Positions 1 through 5,210 of a stretch of DNA of 8,847 bases are shown piece after piece. Under the pieces are notes generated by a model. That model was not told the origin of the DNA, ran no database searches, and worked only from the letters and a program-made list of their open reading frames with translations. The translations under genes and the position numbers were made by a program. Within the stretch, counting starts at the first letter, position 1; every line of letters starts with the position of its first letter. Source of the DNA: Actinomycetes bacterium (GTDB lineage Bacteria > Actinomycetota > Actinomycetes > Actinomycetales > Cellulomonadaceae); assembly GCA_023428465.1 (NCBI GenBank), contig JAEYXM010000278.1, positions 1 through 8,847 on the forward strand. The letters run 5' to 3'.

Positions 1-45
1 GACCGGGCCGGTGTCCCGGGGGACGGCGCGCAGCGGGGCGGTCAC
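1..45 (-). CDS. Start of a gene translationally coupled to the amidoligase gene (cut by left edge)
   Basis: Only the first 15 codons are visible, beginning MTAPLRAVPRDTGPV. The start is a GTG that shares GTGA with the stop codon of the amidoligase gene (stop at 42-44), a classic 4-bp coupling overlap. The frame stays open to the window edge. The product cannot be identified from 15 residues. Amidoligase-family genes are known to sit beside genes for glutamine amidotransferase-like or gamma-glutamyl-bond-cleaving enzymes, so a partner of that type is a reasonable guess, but nothing in the visible residues proves it. The coupling itself argues that both products are made in similar amounts and work together. 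Confidence 0.5.
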   Translation of the reverse strand, partial: MTAPLRAVPRDTGPV

Positions 46-1148
46 CGGGCGACCCGCACGGTCCGGTCCGCGCCGGCGGCGAGGCGCTCGAGCGCCCCCC
101 ACGGGTCGGCGACGGCGTCGGCGCCCGGACGCGGCAACGGGTCCCCCACGGTGCAGCGCAGCAGCAGCGCGTGCACCAGGGCCGCGCGGCCCACGATCTC
201 GTCGGCGTCGATCGCGCCCGGCAGGATGCGCACCTCGAGGGTGTCGCGCAGGGGGCGCTCCGACACGAGCTGGGTGAGGTTCACGTCGGCGAACTTCGTC
301 ACGCCCACCTCGCGGACCGCCGCGCGCAGCCGGGCCCAGGCGTCGGCGTCGTCGGCCCACCCCTGCTCGACGAGCTCGACGAGGGCCGCGGGCAGCGGTG
401 CCAGACGCCGGCACGCCGGGTTGGTGCCGAGGGCCGCCCCGAGGGGCTCGCGCCAGTGCGCGAAGAGGCGGACGACGTTCGCGAACGCCGTCGGGCGACG
501 GTAGGGCTCGCCGTCGACGTGCAGGTGCACCGCGGCCTCGCGAGGGACGGTGAACCCGAGCTCGCGCGCGGGCGCCAGGAGCCCCTCCAGCACGGCCCGG
601 TGAGCCGTGGCGAGCGGCGGCGTGATGATCTCGCAGGGCCGCTCCCGGCCCGCGGGCAGCGGCATCGCGACGGCGATCGTCGCGCCTGTCGCGTCGTTCA
701 CGCGCACGGCGCCGCCCAGCACCTCGGCCGCGACGCCGAACAGCTCCGCGACCGGGTCGAGCGCCGATGCGAGCGGGGCGGCCGGGTCCACGTGGCGCTC
801 GACGAGGCGGAGCAGGCGCGCGTCGTCGCACAGGATCCGGTACCAGCCGCGGTGCCCGCGCACCGCGGGCGGCGAGCCCGGCCCGGGTGCGACGTCGGCC
901 TCGATCGTGATGTCGTCGACCAGCCGGGCCACGGGGGTGCCGTCGGGCCCGACGACGTCGAACGCGGGCGACAAGTGCCGGAACACCCCGATGCCCGGGA
1001 CGGGTGACGGGGTGCTGTCCAGGTGGAACGAGCGCCGCACCGACCCCCCGCACCGGGCCGCGAGCGCGTCGGCGAGGTCCTGGCGGTCGGCGCCGGCGGG
1101 CGCCAGCAGCTCCACCTCGAACCCCGTGCGCAGCGGGAGCTCGTCCAC
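42..1148 (-). CDS. Amidoligase-family (COOH-NH2 ligase) protein
   Basis: This 368-residue soluble protein looks like the putative amidoligase family (Amidoligase_2), enzymes related to glutamate-cysteine ligase and glutamine synthetase that are predicted to join a carboxyl to an amine using ATP. Visible signature motifs are GFEVELLAP at residues 9-17, CEIITPPL at 172-179, AVHLHVD at 206-212, KFADVNL at 285-291 and TLEVRILPG at 303-311. The acidic residues, histidines and arginine in these blocks fit the expected metal/ATP and substrate sites. There is no signal peptide or membrane segment, so it acts in the cytoplasm. I chose the GTG at 1148 because GAGG lies 6 nt upstream and the family homology begins at once. 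A longer in-frame opening runs to 1517, but it is antisense-like sequence inside the previous gene. It follows the repeat protein gene by 50 bp and is coupled to the next gene by GTGA. The substrate is unknown: peptide, polyamine or cell-wall amide modification are all possible. Confidence 0.85.
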   Translation of the reverse strand: MDELPLRTGFEVELLAPAGADRQDLADALAARCGGSVRRSFHLDSTPSPVPGIGVFRHLSPAFDVVGPDGTPVARLVDDITIEADVAPGPGSPPAVRGHRGWYRILCDDARLLRLVERHVDPAAPLASALDPVAELFGVAAEVLGGAVRVNDATGATIAVAMPLPAGRERPCEIITPPLATAHRAVLEGLLAPARELGFTVPREAAVHLHVDGEPYRRPTAFANVVRLFAHWREPLGAALGTNPACRRLAPLPAALVELVEQGWADDADAWARLRAAVREVGVTKFADVNLTQLVSERPLRDTLEVRILPGAIDADEIVGRAALVHALLLRCTVGDPLPRPGADAVADPWGALERLAAGADRTVRVAR

Positions 1149-1198
1149 GTGGATCCTCGTCTCGGTCGGCCCGGCGGGGACGGTCGGTGCGGGCCGGC

Positions 1199-1789
1199 TC
1201 AGGGAGCGACCGTCGCGGTGCCGGGTGCCACGGGGACAGTCTGCCCGTCGAGGATCATCTGGCCCGCGGCCGACTTGGTCTCGATCGCGTCCGTCTGCCA
1301 GAGCGCGCACAGCGCGTCCAGGTCCTCCACCGTGTAGCCGGCGCCCCAGAACGCCTCGTACTGCTCGCGGGTGTAGCCGTCGGGCAGGGTCGACCAGTCG
1401 GTCCCGTCGCCGTCCACCTCGACGACCGGGCTGGCGCCCGGGGCGATCGGGAGCGCCTCGCCCGCGAGGATCAGCCGGCCCGCGGCGACCTTCGTCTCCG
1501 CCTGGTCCAGCTGCCACAGTGCGGCGAGCGCCACGACGTCGTCGCTGGTGTAGCCGGCGGCCCAGAAGGCGTCGTTCGCGGCGGCGGCCTCGTCGTCCAG
1601 GGTGGCCTCGGCGTCCAGGGCGGGCTCGGCGACCGCGGGGGCGTCGGCGGGCGCCTTGACCGGGGCGTCAGCGGGAACGCCCTGGCTGGACGCGATGGCG
1701 GCGGTCGCGCCGGCGAGCGAGAGGGTGGCCGCGACCATGCCCCCGGCCACCAGACGACGACGGCGGCTCACGGTCTTCTTCGGGTTCAT
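1199..1789 (-). CDS. Exported protein with two copies of a 46-residue FW-x-AGYT module
   Basis: The protein is 196 residues. The N-terminus has a basic stretch (KKTVSRRRRL) and a hydrophobic core at about residues 13-33, ending in a likely AIA cleavage site. This is a Sec-type signal; the arginine pairs make Tat export conceivable. An Ala/Pro/Asp-rich linker follows (about 36-70). Two tandem modules come next, residues 73-118 and 145-190, identical at 28 of 46 positions and sharing FW-x-AGYT, ALWQ, ETK, AAG, a G before the end, and P-x-APG. They are separated by a 26-residue acidic spacer. Conserved aromatics suggest a small helical binding module, but I recognise no named family and assign no function. 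The start is firm: AGGAGG lies 7 nt before the ATG. The gene lies 76 bp downstream of the duplicated lipoprotein gene and 50 bp upstream of the amidoligase gene, so co-transcription is likely. The only cysteine is Cys161, so it has no internal disulfide. Confidence 0.85.
   Translation of the reverse strand: MNPKKTVSRRRRLVAGGMVAATLSLAGATAAIASSQGVPADAPVKAPADAPAVAEPALDAEATLDDEAAAANDAFWAAGYTSDDVVALAALWQLDQAETKVAAGRLILAGEALPIAPGASPVVEVDGDGTDWSTLPDGYTREQYEAFWGAGYTVEDLDALCALWQTDAIETKSAAGQMILDGQTVPVAPGTATVAP
1220..1357 (-). repeat. Second copy of the 46-residue protein module
   Basis: This stretch encodes residues 145-190 of the exported repeat protein, beginning EAFWGAGYT and ending VPVAPG. It matches the first copy at 28 of 46 residues with no gaps, which points to an old in-gene duplication rather than a recent one. 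Confidence 0.85.
1436..1573 (-). repeat. First copy of the 46-residue protein module
   Basis: This stretch encodes residues 73-118 of the exported repeat protein, beginning DAFWAAGYT and ending LPIAPG. Positions kept in both copies include the FW pair, AGYT, ALWQ, ETK and the closing APG. Confidence 0.85.
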
Positions 1790-1865
1790 GGGTTCTCCTC
1801 CTGGGGGAGCTCGACGATGTCCTGCTCTCTCAGAACGCGCCCGACCCCGGATGTGTGGAGTCCGC

Positions 1866-2477
1866 TCAGGACCCGGCGAGGTACCCGATGCTCGGGACCG
1901 GCTCGCCGGTGCTCGCGTCGATGAGGACCCGCTGGCCCAGCGGCGCCGTGAGCGGCACCTCGACCGAGTCGAGGCACTCGCGGGTGGTGCTGCCGCCCGT
2001 GGCCGCGACCTCCACCTCGACCGAGTCGTCGGCCTCGACCAGGCGCGTGACCTCGGTCTGGGCGTTGCACGTCGGCACGGTCAGGACGACGACGCGCCCC
2101 CCGCTGCCGACGACGGCCTCCGCGATCGCCACCGGCCGCGTGCGCCCGACGACCCGCAGCTCGCTGCCGTGCCGGCCGTCGACGACGGCCCGCTCGCCCA
2201 GGGGCGCGTCGAGGGGGACCTGGAGCCACGGGTCGCAGACCCCGCCGCCAGCGGAGGTCACGTCGACCTCGACGACGTCGTCGGACTGGGTGAGGGCGAC
2301 CTGGGGGTGCGGCACGCACGAGCCGAAGACGAGCGTGATGGTCGTGGCGTCCTGCACCTCGACGCGGGCGACGGCCACGCCCTCGGCGGGCGTCGTGCCG
2401 CAGCTGGCGAGGCCGACGACGGCGGTCACCACCCCCACGGCTGTCAGGGCAGCCGCCACCCGTGTCCCCCTGCGCAT
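1866..2477 (-). CDS. Putative lipoprotein with two homologous halves
   Basis: The protein is 203 residues. It begins MRRGTR, followed by a hydrophobic helix and the lipobox LASC (residues 23-26), so Cys26 is the predicted lipidated residue and the protein sits on the outer face of the membrane. The mature part has two related halves, about 38-107 and 122-194. Each carries a beta-rich segment ending in Cys (C54, C137), a D-D-x-V-E-V strand, a Gly-rich turn, a second Cys (C81, C168), then VPL-x-APLG and a strand with an invariant Asp. One Cys pair per half suggests one disulfide per domain. I do not recognise the family. I chose the ATG at 2477, not the upstream ATG at 2555, because GGGAGG lies 5 nt before it and the signal peptide starts there. 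It is the first gene of the minus-strand group with the repeat protein and amidoligase genes, and faces a divergent gene across 266 bp. Confidence 0.8.
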   Translation of the reverse strand: MRRGTRVAAALTAVGVVTAVVGLASCGTTPAEGVAVARVEVQDATTITLVFGSCVPHPQVALTQSDDVVEVDVTSAGGGVCDPWLQVPLDAPLGERAVVDGRHGSELRVVGRTRPVAIAEAVVGSGGRVVVLTVPTCNAQTEVTRLVEADDSVEVEVAATGGSTTRECLDSVEVPLTAPLGQRVLIDASTGEPVPSIGYLAGS

Positions 2478-2520
2478 TCGATCCTCCCAGGCAAGGTTCT
2501 CAGGGCGCGGAACACATCCC

Positions 2521-2533
2521 ACCACTGCGTGGT
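2521..2533. promoter_or_regulatory. Small perfect inverted repeat upstream of the lipoprotein gene
   Basis: ACCAC and GTGGT form 5-bp arms around a 3-nt centre. The repeat lies 44 bp upstream of the lipoprotein start, where an operator or promoter-proximal hairpin would be expected. So short a repeat could also arise by chance. Confidence 0.25.
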
Positions 2534-2550
2534 CACTTCGATGCGGGATC

Positions 2551-2566
2551 GTCACGGAGACGTGAC
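2551..2566. promoter_or_regulatory. Candidate operator: 6-bp inverted repeat GTCACG-N4-CGTGAC
   Basis: A perfect dyad, GTCACG GAGA CGTGAC, sits in the divergent intergenic region, 74 bp upstream of the lipoprotein start and 178 bp before the 162-residue protein gene. Its length and spacing fit a dimeric regulator site. No regulator gene is next to it, so the binding protein is unknown. The rest of 2478-2743 has no open frame with a ribosome binding site and no recognised RNA motif. Confidence 0.35.
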
Positions 2567-2674
2567 CTCGCCGTCGGCGATACCCCCGTCCGTGTGGTCG
2601 AGGGCCCGGCGCCCGACGCCGCGGGCCGGCTCAGGCGGTGTGGTGCGCCGCGTCGGCCCGACGCCGAGACGGAC

Positions 2675-2705
2675 TTGGGCGCGTCGCCGCGGCGTCGACT
2701 AGCGT
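2675..2705 (+). promoter_or_regulatory. Candidate housekeeping promoter for the 162-residue protein gene
   Basis: TTGGGC (2675-2680) and TAGCGT (2700-2705) resemble actinobacterial -35 and -10 boxes, 19 bp apart. This is slightly longer than the usual 17-18. They would start a transcript near 2712, about 30 nt before the start codon. Confidence 0.35.
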
Positions 2706-2743
2706 GCCGGAGCGACGCGACCCGACCGACGGAAGGCCTCCCC

Positions 2744-3232
2744 ATGCAGCTCCAGCTCCCCCTGACCGAAGCGCTGTCCCTCGCCCTCGCGGCCAAGCCG
2801 CTCCCCCCGATGGTGAAGGACGTCCGCGCGTCGGGCGCGTCCCTCGAGGCGGACATCGACGCGAGCACGGTCACGGGCGGCGGCGGGCTGCGGGGCCTCA
2901 TGGGGCAGATGGCGGGCACCGTGACGGCGACCGCCACGTTCGCGTCCTTCGAGGCCGGCACGGCGGTGTTCGGGATCCGCGCGCAGGCCCGCGGCATGTC
3001 GGTCGAGCGGATGATCGGCCAGTTCAGCGGCACGATCCAGCGCCTGGTCGTCCGCGCGGGCCTGCCCGCCGACTCCGTCGAGCTGCGCGAGGGCGCGGCC
3101 GGGCCGGAGCTCATCGTGCACGTCCAGCGCGCGGTCGAGTCCAAGATCGCCGGCGTCACGGTCACGGACCTCGTGGTGGCCGACGGCGTCGCCCACGTCG
3201 CGGCCACGGTCGCCGACGCCCAGCTCGCCTGA
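2744..3232 (+). CDS. Protein of unknown function, 162 residues
   Basis: The start ATG at 2744 follows GGAAGG with a 7-nt spacer; the frame is open further upstream but has no ribosome binding site there. The product has no signal peptide or membrane helix, so it is probably cytoplasmic. It begins with a leucine-rich stretch (residues 4-20), followed by alternating hydrophobic and polar residues typical of beta strands: about 31-40, 59-82 (with Thr/Ala-rich TVTATATF) and 109-160. A Gly-rich loop (GGGGLRGLMG) lies at 45-54 and an amphipathic helix at about 86-103. The pattern could fit a beta-sandwich or lipid-binding fold, but I match it to no named family and give no function. It has no cysteine. 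It stands alone between a divergent lipoprotein gene and the DUF4397-sortase cassette, which starts 342 bp downstream. Confidence 0.75.
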   Translation: MQLQLPLTEALSLALAAKPLPPMVKDVRASGASLEADIDASTVTGGGGLRGLMGQMAGTVTATATFASFEAGTAVFGIRAQARGMSVERMIGQFSGTIQRLVVRAGLPADSVELREGAAGPELIVHVQRAVESKIAGVTVTDLVVADGVAHVAATVADAQLA

Positions 3233-3235
3233 CGC

Positions 3236-3262
3236 CCGGGGCCACACCGGACCACCCCCCGG
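3236..3262 (+). terminator. Weak candidate terminator hairpin
   Basis: CCGGGG (3236-3241) can pair with CCCCGG (3257-3262) across a 15-nt loop, starting 4 nt after the stop codon of the 162-residue protein gene. The stem is short and no T-run follows, so support is modest. The larger palindrome at 3307-3351 may end the transcript instead. Confidence 0.25.
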
Positions 3263-3306
3263 ATCTCCGCCCCTGGACTCACCCCCGCACACACGTCCGG
3301 CCGTGA

Positions 3307-3351
3307 GCTGGGGAGACTTTCGGACGGATACCGTCGCGAACTCTCCCCAGC
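3307..3351. repeat. 43-bp imperfect palindrome, copy A (left of the sortase cassette)
   Basis: The outer arms GCTGGGGAGA (3307-3316) and TCTCCCCAGC (3342-3351) pair perfectly. An inner stem GACGG-ATA-CCGTC (3323-3335) caps the structure. The 43-bp core, 3308-3350, matches the palindrome at 6658-6700 at 33 of 43 positions when one copy is inverted, but only 24 of 43 in the same orientation, so the two are related elements with a defined polarity. It lies 75 bp after the 162-residue protein gene and 224 bp before the DUF4397 gene. It could act as a terminator, a protein-binding site or a dispersed intergenic palindrome of the REP kind. Confidence 0.7.
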
Positions 3352-3359
3352 CCCGGGAC

Positions 3360-3389
3360 GGCGGGGCGGCGGGCGGCGGGGCGGCGGGA
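3360..3389 (+). repeat. Two 15-bp tandem G-rich repeats
   Basis: GGCGGGGCGGCGGGC (3360-3374) is followed directly by GGCGGGGCGGCGGGA (3375-3389), 14 of 15 identical. The plus strand has four runs of three or more G with short spacers, so it could fold as a G-quadruplex. It lies 9 bp after palindrome A. The rest of the 342-bp gene-free stretch 3233-3574 holds a short GGAGG-CAAA-CCTCC hairpin (3432-3445) and the sites listed separately. Confidence 0.6.
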
Positions 3390-3457
3390 CAAAGGTTGGA
3401 CGGAAAAGGGGGCTGAGGCGGGGGTCGTGAAGGAGGCAAACCTCCGGTCCGCAGGCA

Positions 3458-3477
3458 ACCGTCGACAAACTCTCCAA
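3458..3477 (+). promoter_or_regulatory. Half-site resembling the right half of palindrome A
   Basis: The segment ACCGTCGACAAACTCTCC resembles ACCGTCGCGAACTCTCC of palindrome A (3330-3346) if one base is inserted. It lacks the left arm. It sits about 100 bp before the DUF4397 start, just upstream of a possible promoter, so the shared half may be what a regulator recognises. Confidence 0.3.
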
Positions 3478-3495
3478 ACTTCTGCGCATCTTCTG

Positions 3496-3522
3496 CATCC
3501 AGAGTGCTGGTCGGAGCCGTAG
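3496..3522 (+). promoter_or_regulatory. Candidate ECF-type promoter of the DUF4397-sortase cassette
   Basis: CATCC (3496-3500) and CCGTAG (3517-3522) are 16 bp apart. As I recall it, the mycobacterial SigK promoter has a CATCC-like -35 and a CCGAAT-like -10 with similar spacing. The cassette encodes a sigma factor with an RskA-type anti-sigma partner, so self-control from this site is plausible but unproven. CTTCTGC occurs twice, 11 bp apart (3479 and 3490), just upstream. Confidence 0.3.
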
Positions 3523-3574
3523 TACAGGCGTCAACTACCGGTGCCCCAGCGGGGCAGCACCTTCAGGAGAGACC

Positions 3575-4441
3575 ATGCGCACCACCGCACCGCGCACCAC
3601 GGCACAGCGAGCCGTGGCCATCACCGCCGCGCTCGGAGCGACCGCTCTGGCCACCGTCGCCGCCGCCCTCCCGGCCGCAGCCGACAACCACACCGCGAGC
3701 CTGTCCGTCCTGCACGGCGTCCCCGACCTCACCGTCGACGTCTGGGTCAACGGCGAGCGGACGCTCGACGACTTCGAGCCCGGCGACCTGGCCGGCCCGC
3801 TCGACCTGCCTGCCGGGACGTACACGGTCGCGATCACCGCCGCCGACGCCGCCGACGACTCCGCCCCCGCCATCGGGCCCGTGGACCTGCCCCTCGCGGC
3901 CGGCGTCAGCTACACCGCCGTCGCGCACCTCGACGGCGTCGGCACCCCGACGGCCACGCTCTTCACGAACGACACCTCGACGACGGCCGCCGGAGAGGGC
4001 CGCCTCACCGTCCGGCACACCGCGGCCGCCCCGGCCGTCGACATCCTCGCCGGTGGCACGCCCGTCATCACCGGCCTGGAGAACCCCGACGAGAAGGTCC
4101 TGAACCTGCCCGCCGCGACCGTCTCCGCCGCCGTCGCCGCGACCGGCACGACCGACCCGGTCATCGGCCCGGCCGACGTCCCCGTCACCGAGGGCGTCAA
4201 CACGATCGTCTACGCGTGGGGCAGCCTCGAGGCGGGCAACCTCGCCCTCGCCGTCCAGACCATCGACGGCCTCCACTCCGCGCCGGCCGGCGTCCCCACC
4301 GGTGAGCTCGGGCTCGCCGCCACGGACGGCGACACGGCGTCGGGCACGACGTGGCTGCTCGCCATCGGCGCGGCAGTCGCGGCGGCCGGTGCTCTCCTGA
4401 TCACCCGCCGTCAGCCGGTCCGGGCCACCGCCCGCGACTGA
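3575..4441 (+). CDS. Exported DUF4397-domain protein with C-terminal membrane anchor
   Basis: The protein is 288 residues. A signal peptide (1-36, ending LPAAA) leads into two related beta-rich regions, about 41-133 and 142-231. Each opens with a strand like SVLHGVPDLTVDVW or TVRHTAAAPAVDIL, then has LPAGTYTV or LPAATVSA and an IGPVDLP or IGPADVP segment, the pattern of DUF4397 proteins. The C-terminus has a spacer, a hydrophobic helix (about 259-277) and a basic tail (RRQPVRATARD), the layout of a sortase substrate. There is no LPxTG; the nearest candidates are LAATDG (247-252) and VPTGELG (240-246). The start ATG follows AGGAG with a 5-nt spacer. It is the first gene of a cassette with a class F sortase, sigma factor and anti-sigma factor, so it is probably the protein the sortase anchors to the cell wall. 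The ligand or structural role of DUF4397 is unknown. Confidence 0.85.
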   Translation: MRTTAPRTTAQRAVAITAALGATALATVAAALPAAADNHTASLSVLHGVPDLTVDVWVNGERTLDDFEPGDLAGPLDLPAGTYTVAITAADAADDSAPAIGPVDLPLAAGVSYTAVAHLDGVGTPTATLFTNDTSTTAAGEGRLTVRHTAAAPAVDILAGGTPVITGLENPDEKVLNLPAATVSAAVAATGTTDPVIGPADVPVTEGVNTIVYAWGSLEAGNLALAVQTIDGLHSAPAGVPTGELGLAATDGDTASGTTWLLAIGAAVAAAGALLITRRQPVRATARD

Positions 4442-4449
4442 GCCCCGCG

Positions 4450-4489
4450 GCCGGGGCGCGGTGCCCTCACCTCTCCACCGCGCCCCGGC
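4450..4489 (+). terminator. Strong intercistronic hairpin between DUF4397 and sortase genes
   Basis: Perfect 14-bp arms, GCCGGGGCGCGGTG (4450-4463) and CACCGCGCCCCGGC (4476-4489), enclose a 12-nt loop, starting 8 nt after the DUF4397 stop. There is no T-run. A smaller hairpin (GCCCCG 4442-4447 with CGGGGC 4452-4457) uses part of the same left arm and would compete. It probably acts as a partial terminator or a 3' end stabiliser, giving more surface protein than sortase from one promoter. Confidence 0.7.
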
Positions 4490-4535
4490 ACCCGGACCTC
4501 CGGCCACGGAACGTCCGCTCCCTACGGAGGACGAC

Positions 4536-5210
4536 ATGCCGCGCACCCGCCACAGCTCGATCGCCATCGGTGTCCTGACCACCGCAGTGGCGGCCTCGCT
4601 GCTGGTCGGGTGCGCGGCGTCGTCGGGCACGACGACGTCCCCCGGCCCGACGGCGACGGCCGCACCCTCGCCGAGCCCCGCGGCCGCCACGCAGGCGCCG
4701 GTCCCCGACGTCCCCGTCCGCTCCGCCGCCCTCGCCTCCCTCACGGCCGACGACGCCGCCCCGGCACCCACCCGGCTGGTCGTCGAGGCCCTCGGCATCG
4801 ACATCCCCCTCGACCCTGTCGGCGTCGCCGCCGACGGCCAGATGGAGATCCCCGAGTACGCGGAGCGCGGCGGCTGGTACCGGTTCGGGGCGAGGCCCGG
4901 CGACGCGACCGGGACCGTCGTCATCGCCGCGCACGTCGACTCGATCGCCACCGAGGGCCTCGGCCCGTTCGCCGCGCTCACCGACGCCGAGGCCGGCCAG
5001 GTCGCCGTCGTGCACCTCGCCGACGGTACCCAGGTCACCTACGAGGTCACCGGGCGCACCGCCGTCGCGAAGCCCGAGGTCGCGTGGCCGGACGTCTTCG
5101 ACCGCGACGGCCCCCCACGGCTCGTCCTGGTCACCTGCGGCGGGTCCTTCCGGTCCGACGTCCGCAGCTACTCCGACAACATCCTCGTCACGGCGTCGCC
5201 CGGTGAGTGA
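4536..5210 (+). CDS. Class F sortase with lipobox
   Basis: Sortases are extracytoplasmic cysteine transpeptidases that cut a sorting signal and join surface proteins to the cell wall. This 224-residue protein shows the full catalytic set: His133 in VVIAAHVDS, Cys201 in LVLVTCGG and Arg210 in SDVRSYSDNILV. The short barrel starting near residue 79 (TRLVVEALGIDIPL) and the GGWYRFGARPGD segment are typical of actinobacterial class F enzymes. The N-terminus is a hydrophobic helix ending in LLVGC (Cys26), a lipobox, followed by a Thr/Pro/Ala-rich linker (27-78), so it may be tethered as a lipoprotein rather than by a simple helix. I chose the ATG at 4536 because GGAGG lies 5 nt before it; the upstream in-frame ATG at 4461 lies in the intercistronic hairpin. 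Its stop overlaps the sigma factor start. The neighbouring DUF4397 protein is the likely substrate. Confidence 0.9.
   Translation: MPRTRHSSIAIGVLTTAVAASLLVGCAASSGTTTSPGPTATAAPSPSPAAATQAPVPDVPVRSAALASLTADDAAPAPTRLVVEALGIDIPLDPVGVAADGQMEIPEYAERGGWYRFGARPGDATGTVVIAAHVDSIATEGLGPFAALTDAEAGQVAVVHLADGTQVTYEVTGRTAVAKPEVAWPDVFDRDGPPRLVLVTCGGSFRSDVRSYSDNILVTASPGE

Noticed and set aside
1149..1517. N-terminal extension of the amidoligase frame into the previous gene
   Set aside because: The extra residues are Gly/Arg-rich shadow sequence of the repeat protein gene; family homology and a ribosome binding site both support the GTG at 1148.
607..1659. Long open frame on the plus strand across the amidoligase and repeat protein genes
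   Set aside because: The translation is Arg/Pro/Ser-rich without motifs and lies opposite two well-supported genes with good ribosome binding sites.
3431..3477. Possible riboswitch in the DUF4397 leader
   Set aside because: The GGAGG-CAAA-CCTCC hairpin and nearby GTCGAC recalled the ydaO/c-di-AMP type, but the conserved blocks and multi-stem layout of that class are not present.
3563..5038. Long open frame on the minus strand opposite the DUF4397 and sortase genes
   Set aside because: It is antisense to two clearly recognised genes, lacks domain motifs and has the low-complexity Gly/Arg/Asp composition typical of shadow frames in GC-rich DNA.
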